NCBI GenBank assembly: GCA_018818965.1
Contig: JAHJQX010000035.1
Coordinates: 1 to 54,049, forward strand
Direction: 5' to 3'
DNA length: 54,049 nucleotides
Source: Patescibacteria group bacterium
Lineage (GTDB): Bacteria; Patescibacteriota; JABMPQ01
Below are positions 25,947-35,254 of this stretch, one piece after another. The notes below the pieces were generated by a model that saw only the letters and a list, made by a program, of their open reading frames with translations, was not told the DNA's origin and ran no database searches. The number at the start of each line of letters is the position of its first letter. Positions within the stretch are counted from its first letter, which is position 1. A program made the position numbers and the translations under genes.

Positions 25947-28436
25947 TTATCTTGCAGCGCCCATCCCGGCATTCAAATCAGAATCTGGTGCACTACCCAA
26001 CTGCGCTCGTTCCATTATCTCTGATTCCACTACCGATTTATCTCGACCATTTTTTAATCGAGATAACTGTCGAACCGCTTCCGCGATTTCGTTACTGCCC
26101 CCCGCGGGAGGAGGATATGTACCCATTGTAAATGGCGGCGATTTGCGCGAATTAGTCATCAGACGTAAATAGGCATGAAATTTCTCGATATTAATCACGT
26201 CCGTCTCCGAAAAAACTGGGTCAAGTTCCTTGGCGACGATCTCAGCATCTTCTACGCCGATGCGAAAGGAAATAAAAGTACCAACGTTACCAAAAACAGC
26301 GTCTCTGATCTTTTCCTCTAGCTGAGATATATACTGGTGAGCAACAATTAAATTGAGACGGTATTTACGAGCCTCAGCTAAGATTGAAGCAAAACTATCA
26401 GTGGCAAAGTTCTGAAACTCATCAACGTATAAATAAAAGTCCTTTCTCTCCGACTCCGGCATATCAGCTCGTCCCATGGCCGCCATTTGTATTTTAGAAA
26501 CTATGATTAATCCCAACAGCTCACTGTTCACCTCGCCTGTCTTACCTTTTGATAAATTTACCAGTAACACTTTTTCATTGTCCATAATATCGCGCAGATC
26601 AAAAGCGGAATGACTTTGTCCCATGATATTGCGCATCATTTCATTTTCCACAAAACGGCCTACTTTAGAAACCAAATACCCCAACATTTCTGATTTGTGG
26701 AAATCAGATGTCTTGGCCATCTCTTTTTCCCAAAAAGCTCGCACGACCGGATCTTTCAATTTTGGCATCCAGGTCTTTTGATAATCTTCATCAGTCAGGA
26801 TGCGGGGAATCTCCACGATGGTACCCGGATTTTCCTGCTCGGCCATTAGAGTAAGCATTACATTCCTCATCGTATGTTCAAACATTGGACCAATCATCTC
26901 GGGTGGAAAAAGTTTGTAGAAAATATTTATCATCTCTTGTACAGCAAAGTCTTTCTGATCTTCAGATTTGTATTCCAGCATATTTAGACCCATTGGCCGT
27001 TCAAAATCAAAGGGTTCGAATACGATAACATCATCCACACGCTCTTTAGGCACGTGAGGCAAGACATCTTCAACCAAGTCACCATGAGGATCAACCACAC
27101 ACAGTCCCTTGCCCGCCTGAATGTCTTGAATAATCATATTAGATAAGAAGACGGATTTACCAGTACCAGTCTGTCCAATAACATACGTGTGACGTCGCCG
27201 GTCATCATCTTGGATTCTGATTTGCATTTCCTCGCCACGATAGCTACTCTTGCCAAGAAGTATGCCTTCCTTAGGTAGATCAGGTGGAGGCGGAGCATCT
27301 TTAGCTAACAGCCAATTGATATTTGGAGTCTCCGTGAACTTAGTAGGCAAATGATAAATACTAGAAAGTTCCTCGGTATTTAAAATAGAGCGATTCATTA
27401 TGGGTGCAAAATTACGAAAAATAAAATTAGTGATAAATCGTTTCTTTTTCTTGGGAAGACGGGTATAGAACTTATTCATACTTGGTGCCGTATATTGAGT
27501 AAAGGCCGAGGAAATATTACGAAAATGAGAATCCGCCGCTTCTTCGGTGGCAGCTGAAACTATTACCCGGATTAGTACTTCAAAGCCTAACTTACTGGCC
27601 TTTTCGTCAATCGCCTTTAGGGTTTCCTCTGTCTCAGGTGTCAACATTTGGTGAACCGACTGTTGCTGCTCTTTTTTCTCAACTGCAGGACGAGTGGCAT
27701 GTACTATCGTCCCGATGGTGCTTCCTATCACTCCTCCTCCCGCTTCTTCGATAGACTTTTTACCCCGTTTCATTTTACGTGCCATTGATCTTCCTTTTTT
27801 AACCCAAGAACTTTTGGCTGGGCGAAATAAAACCTGGATAGCTGCTCCCTCATCCTCTTGAACTTTGCTGAGTGAATTAGCAATAGCATTCAGTGGATCA
27901 GCTTCTAATTTCTGATAAGTTTTAAGAGGGAGAAAATTTTTCTTGGCTAATTTTATATAGCCTCCTTTGGTTTTATAATTAGGCTGGAAAATATTATAGT
28001 CGCCACTTTCTTCAATCGAAGCTTTGGGGTATTGGGAATGAATTTGTTTTTCCAACAAATCCTTGAGTCGACGAGGCGCACTGACATAAAAATTTATTTT
28101 ACCCCCCAGAGCGGCAATTTCATAAGTGATATGATTACGACCCAAAAGCCAAGAAAACATTTTAGCCCGGCCAATACCGGTAGTATGCAAGTTAGCATAC
28201 ATTTGTTCGGCCACTGATATTACTTCTTTTTCTTCTTTTTTAGCTTCTTCAGTAATTGGCTTCACTTCCCGCGGTACCCTTACTAATAAAGTAACCATGT
28301 TCAAAGAACGTGGCAGCATATTACGATTGCGTAACGTTCGTAAAAACAAAACTAAGCCCACTAAGGACAAAACGATCAGCCCACCTTCGATAGCGTAGAT
28401 ACTAGTGGCTGTTAATGTTAAGGAAAAATCTTCCAT
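25947..28436 (-). CDS. TraG/VirB4-type DNA-translocation ATPase
   Basis: Large protein of 829 residues with one N-terminal membrane segment (ALSLVGLVLFL-type, residues ~10-32). A ~350-residue middle region is followed by an AAA-type motor domain with Walker A GQTGTGKSVFLSN and Walker B LYVDEFQNFA. AHQYISQL and FRIGVEDAE lie beyond. The C-terminus is Pro/Gly-rich. It matches the DNA-pumping ATPases of type IV secretion and coupling proteins, but no other conjugation gene is present. It is preceded by a helical partner gene and a strong extended -10 promoter. It may drive DNA or protein export, possibly pilus-linked; the substrate is unknown. Confidence 0.88.
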   Translation of the reverse strand: MEDFSLTLTATSIYAIEGGLIVLSLVGLVLFLRTLRNRNMLPRSLNMVTLLVRVPREVKPITEEAKKEEKEVISVAEQMYANLHTTGIGRAKMFSWLLGRNHITYEIAALGGKINFYVSAPRRLKDLLEKQIHSQYPKASIEESGDYNIFQPNYKTKGGYIKLAKKNFLPLKTYQKLEADPLNAIANSLSKVQEDEGAAIQVLFRPAKSSWVKKGRSMARKMKRGKKSIEEAGGGVIGSTIGTIVHATRPAVEKKEQQQSVHQMLTPETEETLKAIDEKASKLGFEVLIRVIVSAATEEAADSHFRNISSAFTQYTAPSMNKFYTRLPKKKKRFITNFIFRNFAPIMNRSILNTEELSSIYHLPTKFTETPNINWLLAKDAPPPPDLPKEGILLGKSSYRGEEMQIRIQDDDRRRHTYVIGQTGTGKSVFLSNMIIQDIQAGKGLCVVDPHGDLVEDVLPHVPKERVDDVIVFEPFDFERPMGLNMLEYKSEDQKDFAVQEMINIFYKLFPPEMIGPMFEHTMRNVMLTLMAEQENPGTIVEIPRILTDEDYQKTWMPKLKDPVVRAFWEKEMAKTSDFHKSEMLGYLVSKVGRFVENEMMRNIMGQSHSAFDLRDIMDNEKVLLVNLSKGKTGEVNSELLGLIIVSKIQMAAMGRADMPESERKDFYLYVDEFQNFATDSFASILAEARKYRLNLIVAHQYISQLEEKIRDAVFGNVGTFISFRIGVEDAEIVAKELDPVFSETDVINIEKFHAYLRLMTNSRKSPPFTMGTYPPPAGGSNEIAEAVRQLSRLKNGRDKSVVESEIMERAQLGSAPDSDLNAGMGAAR

Positions 28437-28497
28437 TATTATTTATTTTGGAGTTGGGCAGCCTATAAAATGGCTGCCTGAGCAAATAAATATAGTT

Positions 28498-28965
28498 CTA
28501 ATAACGCTTTATTTTTCTCTTTTTGATTAATAAATCATATAATTCATCTACCATAGTATCATGAAATTCGTCTAATAGGTAAGGATCTTTGAGTTTCTTG
28601 GCAATATTAAAAGCGTGGTGCACACCCTTCTTAAAAGCCAAATAAACCAACACCTTAACCTGCTTAGGCTTATCTAGAGACATTACGTGTCGCAAGTCAG
28701 CCACTATTTCCTCGTCGGTCATCATTTTGGAGGGGGGAGGGGGAGGAGGGGCTTTCTGCGAGCCTTCACCGGTATCAACTTGCTTTTCTACTTCTTTAAT
28801 TTTTTCTTTCTCCTTTTGCTCCTTACGCTGAGTCTGTTCAAGCGGTTGGATCGGCTTTTCAGGTTGCCGCTCAGGTACTTCTTGGCTTTCTTTTTCGGCG
28901 TCAGGAATCTCCTGTTGTAAATCAGGAGTGATGCCATTGCGGACGTCTTGTTTATCGACAATCAT
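28498..28965 (-). CDS. Hypothetical protein with charged/proline-rich linker, upstream of TraG-like gene
   Basis: 155 residues. The first ~60 are a Glu/Lys/Gln-rich stretch (PEKPIQPLEQTQRKEQKEKEK), then a run of six prolines (APPPPPPSK), then a compact helical C-terminal domain of about 75 residues (MTDEEIVADLRHVMSL... LYDLLIKKRKIKRY). I do not recognise the family. It comes 61 bases before the TraG-like ATPase gene in the same transcript, so a linker or adaptor to that machine is plausible. The start is at ATG 28965. The promoter at 29020-29028 fits this start. Confidence 0.8.
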   Translation of the reverse strand: MIVDKQDVRNGITPDLQQEIPDAEKESQEVPERQPEKPIQPLEQTQRKEQKEKEKIKEVEKQVDTGEGSQKAPPPPPPSKMMTDEEIVADLRHVMSLDKPKQVKVLVYLAFKKGVHHAFNIAKKLKDPYLLDEFHDTMVDELYDLLIKKRKIKRY

Positions 28966-29019
28966 ATGAGTATAAAATGCTTAATTAAAAAAATGAAGAC
29001 ACCAATTAATCTTGTTTCT

Positions 29020-29028
29020 ATTATACCA
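29020..29028 (-). promoter_or_regulatory. Extended -10 promoter for the TraG-like operon
   Basis: On the minus strand TGGTATAAT is a perfect extended -10 (TGnTATAAT). It lies about 55 bases upstream of the hypothetical gene start at 28965. Confidence 0.75.
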
Positions 29029-29055
29029 TATTTAGAATAAAAGATTAAGGGTAAT

Positions 29056-29598
29056 TTACTTTGTAAGCGGGCAATTGTTTTCTGACCAGAGACCTTTCTT
29101 ATCCCTCTGAGCCGCTTCAGTTGCCGATTTTATCTCCTTGGTATAGCTAACATTAGGATATACTGCCAAAGATCGAGCGTATCCGTCTTTTACCAATTCT
29201 AAATTGATAAAAGTATCATCACTAGTCAGATAAACATAACGCAATAAGCGACCATATTTATCTCTATTTTTAATATCTCTGATCATTTTGACCTCTCGCC
29301 CCGCTACCAGCTCCTCGTTTCTAATAGTAGCTTCGGGACCATAGCACTCTAGGTCAGTTACTGGTACTGATACTTCGGGGGTATCGATACCAATGTAACG
29401 CACTGTCTCTCCATTATCCAAAATGATAGTATCACCATCAACCACTTTCACCACCGTTTTAATTTCCGGACGTTGCCAACTGATCCAGACAGCCAGAATA
29501 ACAATAAACAGCAGGCTCAATAGAATAATAGGTAAACTAAATGTAACTCCTCTGCTCATTTGTCCCTGGATCTCTTGCTTTTTTGATCGCTGTTTCAT
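29056..29598 (-). CDS. Membrane-anchored or secreted thermonuclease (SNase family)
   Basis: 180 residues. Residues ~15-40 form a hydrophobic N-terminal segment (SLPIILLSLLFIVILAVWI), an anchor or signal. The SNase domain follows: VVKVVDGDTIILDNGETVRY, GIDTPE with the catalytic Asp/Glu region, and IRDIKNRDKYGRLLRYVYL with the conserved Arg/Lys. It probably degrades extracellular DNA or RNA to nucleotides, which suits an organism that must import nucleotides. The gene is divergent from corA. Confidence 0.93.
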   Translation of the reverse strand: MKQRSKKQEIQGQMSRGVTFSLPIILLSLLFIVILAVWISWQRPEIKTVVKVVDGDTIILDNGETVRYIGIDTPEVSVPVTDLECYGPEATIRNEELVAGREVKMIRDIKNRDKYGRLLRYVYLTSDDTFINLELVKDGYARSLAVYPNVSYTKEIKSATEAAQRDKKGLWSENNCPLTK

Positions 29599-29692
29599 TC
29601 TGGCGCTGCTTCTACAATTACAATATGTCTATCATAGAAAAAACTACCCCTAGAGCACAAGGTGAATTTGTCTTCAAAATATACCCAACTTA

Positions 29693-29701
29693 TGCTATAA
29701 T
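29693..29701 (+). promoter_or_regulatory. Extended -10 promoter for corA
   Basis: TGCTATAAT matches TGnTATAAT exactly. It lies about 50 bases upstream of the corA ATG at 29752; no good -35 box is present. Confidence 0.75.
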
Positions 29702-29751
29702 GTATTCGAAGCAACCTAATAAGTGTTGTTTTATTGGTTAAGCATCTTAAA

Positions 29752-30666
29752 ATGCGTGTCAAAGAAATAAAAACAGAAAAATTTACTTGGGTTGATGTCA
29801 AAAAGCCTACTCGTCAAGAACTAGAGAAACTACGGGAAAAGTATCATTTCCACTATTTAGATATTGATGACACTCTAACCTACACCCAGCGACCGAAAAT
29901 CGAAAAGTACGATGATTATCTCTTTATAATTCTACGTTTTCCTATCTTTGATAAAAAAGAAAGAAAATTTAACATCTCTGAGGTTGATTTCTTTGTCGGT
30001 CAAGATTTCTTTATTAGTATCCACCGCGGTGATGTCGAGCCGATTCAGAAATTTATGAGTGAATGCCAATCGGAAAAAATACCTATTGAAAAATGTGTCA
30101 AGGATCCAGAGTTTCTTTTATACAGCCTGATGAAAAACCTATTTCTCTCTTACTTTCCGATCATTGATCATATTAGTGATGATCTCGACGAGATAGAAGA
30201 CAAAATCTTCCAGGAGCAAGAAAGAGAAATGGTCAAAGAAATCATGGTTATGAAAAGAAATATTATTGCTCTGCGTCGTATTGTCGGCCCACACCGAATG
30301 ATGATGAAAACTTTAGAAAGTCTCAATATTGATTTCTTCCAGCGCGAGATGGATATTTACTTCAGTGATGTTAATGACTTTGTTGAAAAAACTTGGGCCG
30401 TGCTTGAAGACCAGCGCGAAACTGTTATCTCTTTAGAAAATACTAACGAATCGCTTATTTCTCACAAATCATCAGAAATTGTAAAAACGCTGACAATCTT
30501 TTCCGCTATTTTACTTCCTCTCACCCTATTTGCCAGTATTTACGGGATGAATATGACGCAAATCCCCTTTATATTTCATCCTCAATCCTTCTGGATTGTG
30601 TTGGGCATGATGTTTGCATTTGGGGTTGGCTTGTTTTTCTTTTTCCGAAAGAAGAAATGGTTGTAG
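29752..30666 (+). CDS. corA: CorA-like magnesium transporter
   Basis: Mg2+/Co2+ channel of the CorA family. The soluble N-terminal domain is about 245 residues long and helical. The C-terminus has two membrane segments (FSAILLPLTLFASIYG and a second near FWIVLGMMFAFGVGLFFFF), with the conserved GMN pore motif between them (YGMNMTQIPF). A basic end, RKKKWL, follows. I start at ATG 29752, giving 304 residues. A TTG at 29734 would add six residues but is a poorer start. It has an extended -10 promoter upstream and a terminator before cysS. Confidence 0.92.
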   Translation: MRVKEIKTEKFTWVDVKKPTRQELEKLREKYHFHYLDIDDTLTYTQRPKIEKYDDYLFIILRFPIFDKKERKFNISEVDFFVGQDFFISIHRGDVEPIQKFMSECQSEKIPIEKCVKDPEFLLYSLMKNLFLSYFPIIDHISDDLDEIEDKIFQEQEREMVKEIMVMKRNIIALRRIVGPHRMMMKTLESLNIDFFQREMDIYFSDVNDFVEKTWAVLEDQRETVISLENTNESLISHKSSEIVKTLTIFSAILLPLTLFASIYGMNMTQIPFIFHPQSFWIVLGMMFAFGVGLFFFFRKKKWL

Positions 30667-30691
30667 GGGGAGGTGCCGATCGGATTGAACG

Positions 30692-30715
30692 GCTGATGTT
30701 TGTCAGCTTTTTTTT
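30692..30715 (+). terminator. Rho-independent terminator after corA
   Basis: GCTGA (30692-30696) and TCAGC (30703-30707) form a 5-bp stem with a 6-base loop, followed by eight T (30708-30715). Confidence 0.85.
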
Positions 30716-30727
30716 GTTGGGCAAGAA

Positions 30728-30736
30728 TGATATAAT
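30728..30736 (+). promoter_or_regulatory. Extended -10 promoter for cysS
   Basis: TGATATAAT (30728-30736) matches TGnTATAAT exactly. It is about 30 bases upstream of the ATG at 30767, right after the corA terminator. Confidence 0.75.
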
Positions 30737-30766
30737 GAGATGGCTTAAATTTATCAGTATTTCTCT

Positions 30767-32155
30767 ATGCCTCTTAAACTCTACAACACTCTTGCCCGTA
30801 AAAAAGAAGACTTTAAGCCGTTGGCGGATAACCAAGTCGGCCTCTATACCTGCGGCCCGACAGTTTATGATTATGCTCATATTGGTAATCTGCGTACCTA
30901 TGTTTTTGAAGATGTTTTAAAGCGTGTTTTGTTATATGACGACTATAAAGTCAAGCACGTGATGAACATCACTGATGTCGGCCACCTCACCTCTGATGCT
31001 GATGAAGGCGAGGACAAAATGGAAGTCGGGGCGCGCCGAGAGAAAAAGACGGCCTGGGAAATTGCGGAGTTTTATACTAAGGCCTTTAAAAAAGATATCG
31101 CTCAGCTTAATATTTTACCACCCGATATTTGGTGCAAGGCGACTGATCACATTAAAGAGCAGATTAAGTTAATTGAAACTCTGGAGAAAAAAGGCTTCAC
31201 CTATGAGACTGACGATGGGATTTATTTTGATACGGCGAAATTTGAGAATTACGGTGCCCTGGCCAAACTAGATATCGAAGGTTTACAAGCTGGAGCGCGG
31301 ATAGAAATAGTGAAAGGCAAGCGCAACCCAACCGACTTTGCCCTGTGGAAATTTTCGCCCTCGACAAGCTCAGGGGAGAAACGGCAAATGGAATGGGATT
31401 CGCCCTGGGGTACCGGTTTCCCTGGTTGGCACATTGAGTGCTCGGCCATGGCCATGAAATACCTCGGTGAACAAATAGATATCCACTGCGGTGCCGTTGA
31501 TCATCTCAATGTCCATCATACCAATGAAATCGCCCAATCAGAAGCGGCGACTGGCCAGAAATTCGTTAACTATTGGATTCACGGCGAGCATCTTTTGGTT
31601 AATGGTGGCAAAATGAGTAAATCCGAGGATAACTACACCACTTTGCAGACTGTAATTGATAAAGGTTATAGTCCCCTTGTCTTCCGTTATTTGGTGCTGA
31701 CATCTCATTATCGTTCCAAGCTGAATTTTACCTGGGAGAGTTTGCGAGCAGCGCAGAATGCTTTAGCTAAACTATCAAAGCAGGTGGCGGAATTAAGTGA
31801 TACGGAAAAACCAGACCAAGAATATGCGGATAAATTCCGGACAGCTTTAAACGATGACCTCAATACTTCCCAAGCCATTAGCGTTGTATGGGATTTGTTA
31901 AGAACTGATCGGCCGGCGGGAGTGAAAAAAGCAACTTTGCTTGATTTTGATAAGATACTGGGATTGGATTTGGATAAAATAGAAAAGCGATCGACAAAAA
32001 TTCCCGCCAAAATGGAAAAATTACTGGCGGAGCGCAAGCAAGCTCGAGCTGATAAAGATTGGGGGCGAGCGGATGAACTACGGAATGAGATTGAACAAGC
32101 AGGCTTTACTGTAAATGATACGCCAGAGGGACAAAGGGTTAAACAAGCTAGTTAA
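30767..32155 (+). CDS. cysS: Cysteine--tRNA ligase
   Basis: Class I aminoacyl-tRNA synthetase charging tRNA-Cys. The 462-residue protein carries [20 protein letters not shown] (zinc Cys and the HIGH-like motif), [13 protein letters not shown] and [15 protein letters not shown] (zinc and adenylate site), and [10 protein letters not shown] (KMSKS loop). A short insertion, SPSTSSGE, near residues 198-205 coincides with a palindrome (31353-31381). The rest is ordinary. A strong extended -10 promoter precedes it. Expected to be essential. Confidence 0.96.
   Translation: MPLKLYNTLARKKEDFKPLADNQVGLYTCGPTVYDYAHIGNLRTYVFEDVLKRVLLYDDYKVKHVMNITDVGHLTSDADEGEDKMEVGARREKKTAWEIAEFYTKAFKKDIAQLNILPPDIWCKATDHIKEQIKLIETLEKKGFTYETDDGIYFDTAKFENYGALAKLDIEGLQAGARIEIVKGKRNPTDFALWKFSPSTSSGEKRQMEWDSPWGTGFPGWHIECSAMAMKYLGEQIDIHCGAVDHLNVHHTNEIAQSEAATGQKFVNYWIHGEHLLVNGGKMSKSEDNYTTLQTVIDKGYSPLVFRYLVLTSHYRSKLNFTWESLRAAQNALAKLSKQVAELSDTEKPDQEYADKFRTALNDDLNTSQAISVVWDLLRTDRPAGVKKATLLDFDKILGLDLDKIEKRSTKIPAKMEKLLAERKQARADKDWGRADELRNEIEQAGFTVNDTPEGQRVKQAS
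31353..31381. repeat. Palindromic element inserted in frame within cysS
   Basis: CCCT (31358-31361) and AGGG (31372-31375) flank CGACAAGCTC, and TTTC/GAAA-like outer bases extend the dyad. The core CCCTCGACAAGCTCAGGG resembles a short palindromic repeat that I recall as widespread in intergenic and coding DNA of many bacteria. Here it is read as PSTSSG within CysS. Confidence 0.65.
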
Positions 32156-32226
32156 TCTACAACGACAGTCGCCCTAGCCTAGCTATAGAGGATCTAACTA
32201 AAAGCCTTGCTCCACCCACTTCACAG

Positions 32227-32235
32227 TGCTATTCT
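32227..32235 (+). promoter_or_regulatory. Possible extended -10 promoter for dnaB
   Basis: TGCTATTCT matches the extended -10 pattern with one or two mismatches in the hexamer. It lies 24 bases upstream of the dnaB ATG (32259). No T-run terminator is seen between cysS and this site. Confidence 0.4.
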
Positions 32236-32258
32236 AAAAAAACTGATAAAGCACAATT

Positions 32259-33623
32259 ATGGCTGAAAACAAAGCGCAACAAGTTAAAATACCTCCTCAA
32301 AATACTGACGCAGAAGAATCGTTGTTGGGCGCTTTGTTATTAGACAAAGAGGCCATTATTAAGATTGCTGATCACCTCAGGGCAAGTGATTTTTACAAAG
32401 AAATACACGGCAAAATCTACCAGACCATGTTAGATTTATCAGAGAAAAGGGCGCCGATTGATATTGTTAGTTTGTCAAACGCTCTGGGTGAAAAGGGAGA
32501 ATTAAAAGAAATCGGCGGTCGCAGTTACCTTGCCTCCTTGGCCAATAATGTCCCCACTGCTGCCCATGTCGGTAGTTATGCCGAGATCGTGCAGCGCAAA
32601 TCAACTCTACGGCAATTAATTCACGCGGCAGCTGATATTACAGAACTTGGTTACCAAGAAAACGATGAAATAGATAAAGTCTTGGATGCAGCGGAACAAA
32701 AACTTTACAGCATCTCACATAAGTATATCCAACGGAACTTCATCGGCATCAAAGATGTGCTTTCTGATACTTTCGAAAGAATTGACGAGCTTCATAAAGA
32801 CGGTGGTAAATTGAGAGGTGTACCGACTGGCTTTACAGATGTAGATAATTTGCTAGCGGGGTTACAAAGATCTGATTTAGTTATCCTAGCCGCTCGACCC
32901 TCGCAAGGTAAAACCACGCTGGCTCTAGATATCGCTCGTCACATTGGAGTGCGGGAAAAAATACCAATCGGTATTTTTAGTTTGGAAATGTCACGCGAGC
33001 AATTAGTTGACCGCTTATTGTGTGCGGAGGCAAATGTTGATCTATGGAAAATGCGCACGGGTAAATTAACTGACAGTGGTGAAAACGACGACTTTTCCCG
33101 GATTGGCGATGCGATGGGAGTTTTATCGGAAGCACCAATATACATTGATGACACACCCCTACTCTCAATCATGGAAATGCGAACTAAAGCACGTCGCTTG
33201 CAGGCAGAACATAAGTTAGGTTTTATTATTATTGACTATTTACAGCTGATGGAGGGTAACCGATCACGTAACAGCGAAAATCGGGTGCAGGAGGTGTCAG
33301 AAATATCACGTGGCCTAAAAGCAATTGCCCGTGAGCTCGATATCCCTGTATTAGCACTATCACAGTTATCCCGAGCAGTGGAAAGTCGCACTCCGGCTAT
33401 TCCACAATTATCTGACTTACGTGAATCGGGCTCAATTGAACAAGACGCTGACGTGGTAATGTTTATTTACCGCGAGGAATTATATAAGCCAGAAACTGAT
33501 CGACAAAATATTACCGATATTTATGTTAAGAAGCATCGGAATGGACCGACTGGTAAATTAGAATTATTCTTTGATCATGAGCGAGTAAGTTTTAGAAATC
33601 TTGAGAAAAAGCACGAGGTGTGA
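32259..33623 (+). CDS. dnaB: Replicative DNA helicase
   Basis: Hexameric 5'-3' helicase that unwinds DNA at the fork. The 454-residue protein has the N-terminal helical domain (PPQNTDAEESLLGALLLD start), the RecA-like ATPase with Walker A ARPSQGKTTLALD and Walker B FIIIDYLQLMEG, the QLSRAVESR loop, and SDLRESGSIEQDADVVMFI near the end. There is no intein insertion. It ends with a TGA stop, so TGA is a stop codon here. Confidence 0.97.
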   Translation: MAENKAQQVKIPPQNTDAEESLLGALLLDKEAIIKIADHLRASDFYKEIHGKIYQTMLDLSEKRAPIDIVSLSNALGEKGELKEIGGRSYLASLANNVPTAAHVGSYAEIVQRKSTLRQLIHAAADITELGYQENDEIDKVLDAAEQKLYSISHKYIQRNFIGIKDVLSDTFERIDELHKDGGKLRGVPTGFTDVDNLLAGLQRSDLVILAARPSQGKTTLALDIARHIGVREKIPIGIFSLEMSREQLVDRLLCAEANVDLWKMRTGKLTDSGENDDFSRIGDAMGVLSEAPIYIDDTPLLSIMEMRTKARRLQAEHKLGFIIIDYLQLMEGNRSRNSENRVQEVSEISRGLKAIARELDIPVLALSQLSRAVESRTPAIPQLSDLRESGSIEQDADVVMFIYREELYKPETDRQNITDIYVKKHRNGPTGKLELFFDHERVSFRNLEKKHEV

Positions 33624-33673
33624 CGCCGTTCGTAAGTAGTTACGATGGTTGTAGTCTCTTGTTAGAGAGTAGA

Positions 33674-33771
33674 GGGTTAATATTGTTCTTTTTCTGGCTA
33701 CGGAACTCGTCACCCCGCATAGCGGGGTTCCTCAGACATCCGCAGCTGGCGAAAAAGAACAATATTAACCC
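33674..33771. repeat. 98-base long inverted repeat with nested hairpin
   Basis: A 21-bp perfect inverted repeat (33674-33694 with 33751-33771, beginning GGGTTAATATTG) flanks a strong hairpin ACCCCGC (33712-33718)/GCGGGGT (33722-33728) with a 3-base loop. Partial pairing also extends inward from both arms. It occupies most of the 294-base gap between dnaB and ybaB and contains no ORF. It may be a MITE-like element, a structured RNA or a processing/terminator structure. There is no T-run directly after it. Confidence 0.85.
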
Positions 33772-33917
33772 TTAAACAACATACAAGTTCGCCCAACCAC
33801 TATATCTACTTACTCTTTCTGCTAGATTAAGAGTCTTTTTTACAAACCCGCTCGGCCTGCAAACGGTTTTCTCCAGCATGTCAGAACAATCCAACTATAT
33901 AATTATTAATTTTAAAA

Positions 33918-34211
33918 ATGCTTAGTAAATTGAAACAGTTTAAAGATTTAAAAAAACAAGCTAGCGATCTTAAAAGCAGTCTAGCGGAAGAAGAGGCTGT
34001 TGGTGAATCAAAAGGTGGTCTGGTAAAAATTACGATGGATGGCAATCAAGAAATACAAAACGTCGAGGTGGATGAGTCATTGCTGGCCAGTGACCAGAAA
34101 GAAACACTTGAAAGCGCTATCAAGGAAGCTTTTGCTAAAGCCATTAAAGAAGTGCAATCACTAATGATACGTAAAATGCAATCAGGTGAAATTCAAATGC
34201 CAAATTTATAA
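33918..34211 (+). CDS. ybaB: YbaB/EbfC nucleoid-associated protein
   Basis: Small DNA-binding protein of 97 residues. The helical N-terminus MLSKLKQFKDLKKQASDLKSSLAEEEAV and the conserved ITMDGNQEIQNVEVDESLL segment match YbaB/EbfC. It precedes recR by six bases, the usual ybaB-recR arrangement. A TATAAT (33898-33903) lies just upstream of the start. Confidence 0.93.
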   Translation: MLSKLKQFKDLKKQASDLKSSLAEEEAVGESKGGLVKITMDGNQEIQNVEVDESLLASDQKETLESAIKEAFAKAIKEVQSLMIRKMQSGEIQMPNL

Positions 34212-34217
34212 TTTCTT

Positions 34218-34817
34218 ATGTCTACTCTTCCCTCCACAGTTGAAGATCTAATTAATGAATTTGCTAAACTTCCGGGAATTGGCTACAAGTCAGCCCAACG
34301 AGTGGTTTTTTATTTAACGAAAGCTAGCAAGGATGATATAAAAACGTTCTCGGCTGCGTTAGCCAAAATGGCTGACGGCATTAATTTCTGTTCCACTTGC
34401 CAAAACTTAACTGAAGACAGTCCCTGTTCTCTGTGTGTTGACAGTCGTCGTGATAAATCCCAACTGTGTGTAGTAGAGAAACCGCTGGACGTCGTCGCTC
34501 TCGAAGATACACATAACTTTGATGGACTATATCATGTTTTGCACGGCGCTATCTCACCGATCAACGGTGTCGGACCGGAAGACATTAAAATCAAGGAATT
34601 GTTAAAGCGCGTCAAAGATAACGGCGTCGAAGAAATAATCCTGGCTACTAATCCCAATCTCGAAGGTGAGGCGACAGCCATGTATATCTCCAAGTTAATA
34701 AAACCTCTCGATATTAAAATAACCCGCATCGCGCGCGGGTTACCGACTGGTAGCGATCTTGAATACGCTGACCAGGAAACTTTATCTAATGCTCTGGCGG
34801 GGAGGAAGGAGTTTTAG
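34218..34817 (+). CDS. recR: Recombination mediator protein RecR
   Basis: RecR helps RecO/RecF load RecA at gaps and breaks. The 199-residue protein has an N-terminal helix-hairpin-helix (LPGIGYKSAQRVVFYL), a four-cysteine zinc finger (FCSTCQNL...SPCSLCVDSRRD), and a Toprim domain starting CVVEKPLDVVALED with downstream ATNPNLEGEATAMYI. It ends just before the convergent rplU. Confidence 0.96.
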   Translation: MSTLPSTVEDLINEFAKLPGIGYKSAQRVVFYLTKASKDDIKTFSAALAKMADGINFCSTCQNLTEDSPCSLCVDSRRDKSQLCVVEKPLDVVALEDTHNFDGLYHVLHGAISPINGVGPEDIKIKELLKRVKDNGVEEIILATNPNLEGEATAMYISKLIKPLDIKITRIARGLPTGSDLEYADQETLSNALAGRKEF

Positions 34818-34843
34818 TTAGCTAATTTTCTTGAGCGCGACTA

Positions 34844-35170
34844 TCAGCCTACAATCTTCCCAATCTTTACCTTGGTGAGTTGTTGACGGTGGCCAAATAC
34901 TTTTTTCTGTCGCTTTTTAGCCTTGAATTTAACACCAGTTACTTTTTTAGTTTTACTGACAGGTACGACTACTGTCGCTTCCACCTTGGCTTTCGCTACC
35001 TTAGGAGTGCCTACTTTTACATCATCTTTACCATCAGAGATCATCAAAACTTCGTCGAAAATTACTTTGTCTTTAATTTTTTTGACAGGTAATTTTTCCA
35101 CAGCAATAACATCCCCTTCCGAGACTTTATATTGTTTACCACCAGTTTTGATTACAGCAAATGTCGTCAT
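34844..35170 (-). CDS. rplU: 50S ribosomal protein L21
   Basis: L21 binds 23S rRNA. The 108-residue protein starts TTFAVIKTGGKQYKVSEGDVIAVEKLP and has the basic RNA-binding stretch GVKFKAKKRQKKVFGHRQQLTKVKIGKI. rpmA (L27) normally follows rplU, but here the downstream neighbour is the convergent recR, so rpmA must be elsewhere or absent. Confidence 0.96.
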   Translation of the reverse strand: MTTFAVIKTGGKQYKVSEGDVIAVEKLPVKKIKDKVIFDEVLMISDGKDDVKVGTPKVAKAKVEATVVVPVSKTKKVTGVKFKAKKRQKKVFGHRQQLTKVKIGKIVG

Positions 35171-35254
35171 TTTTTTATAAATTTGGATAAATTAAACTTG
35201 TGGCTCATACTAACACATTTTCGCAATTTGTTAAGCCCTTTCTAAGAAATATAT

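Noticed and set aside
32259-33623. Intein in DnaB
   Set aside because: DnaB is a normal 454 residues with uninterrupted Walker motifs.
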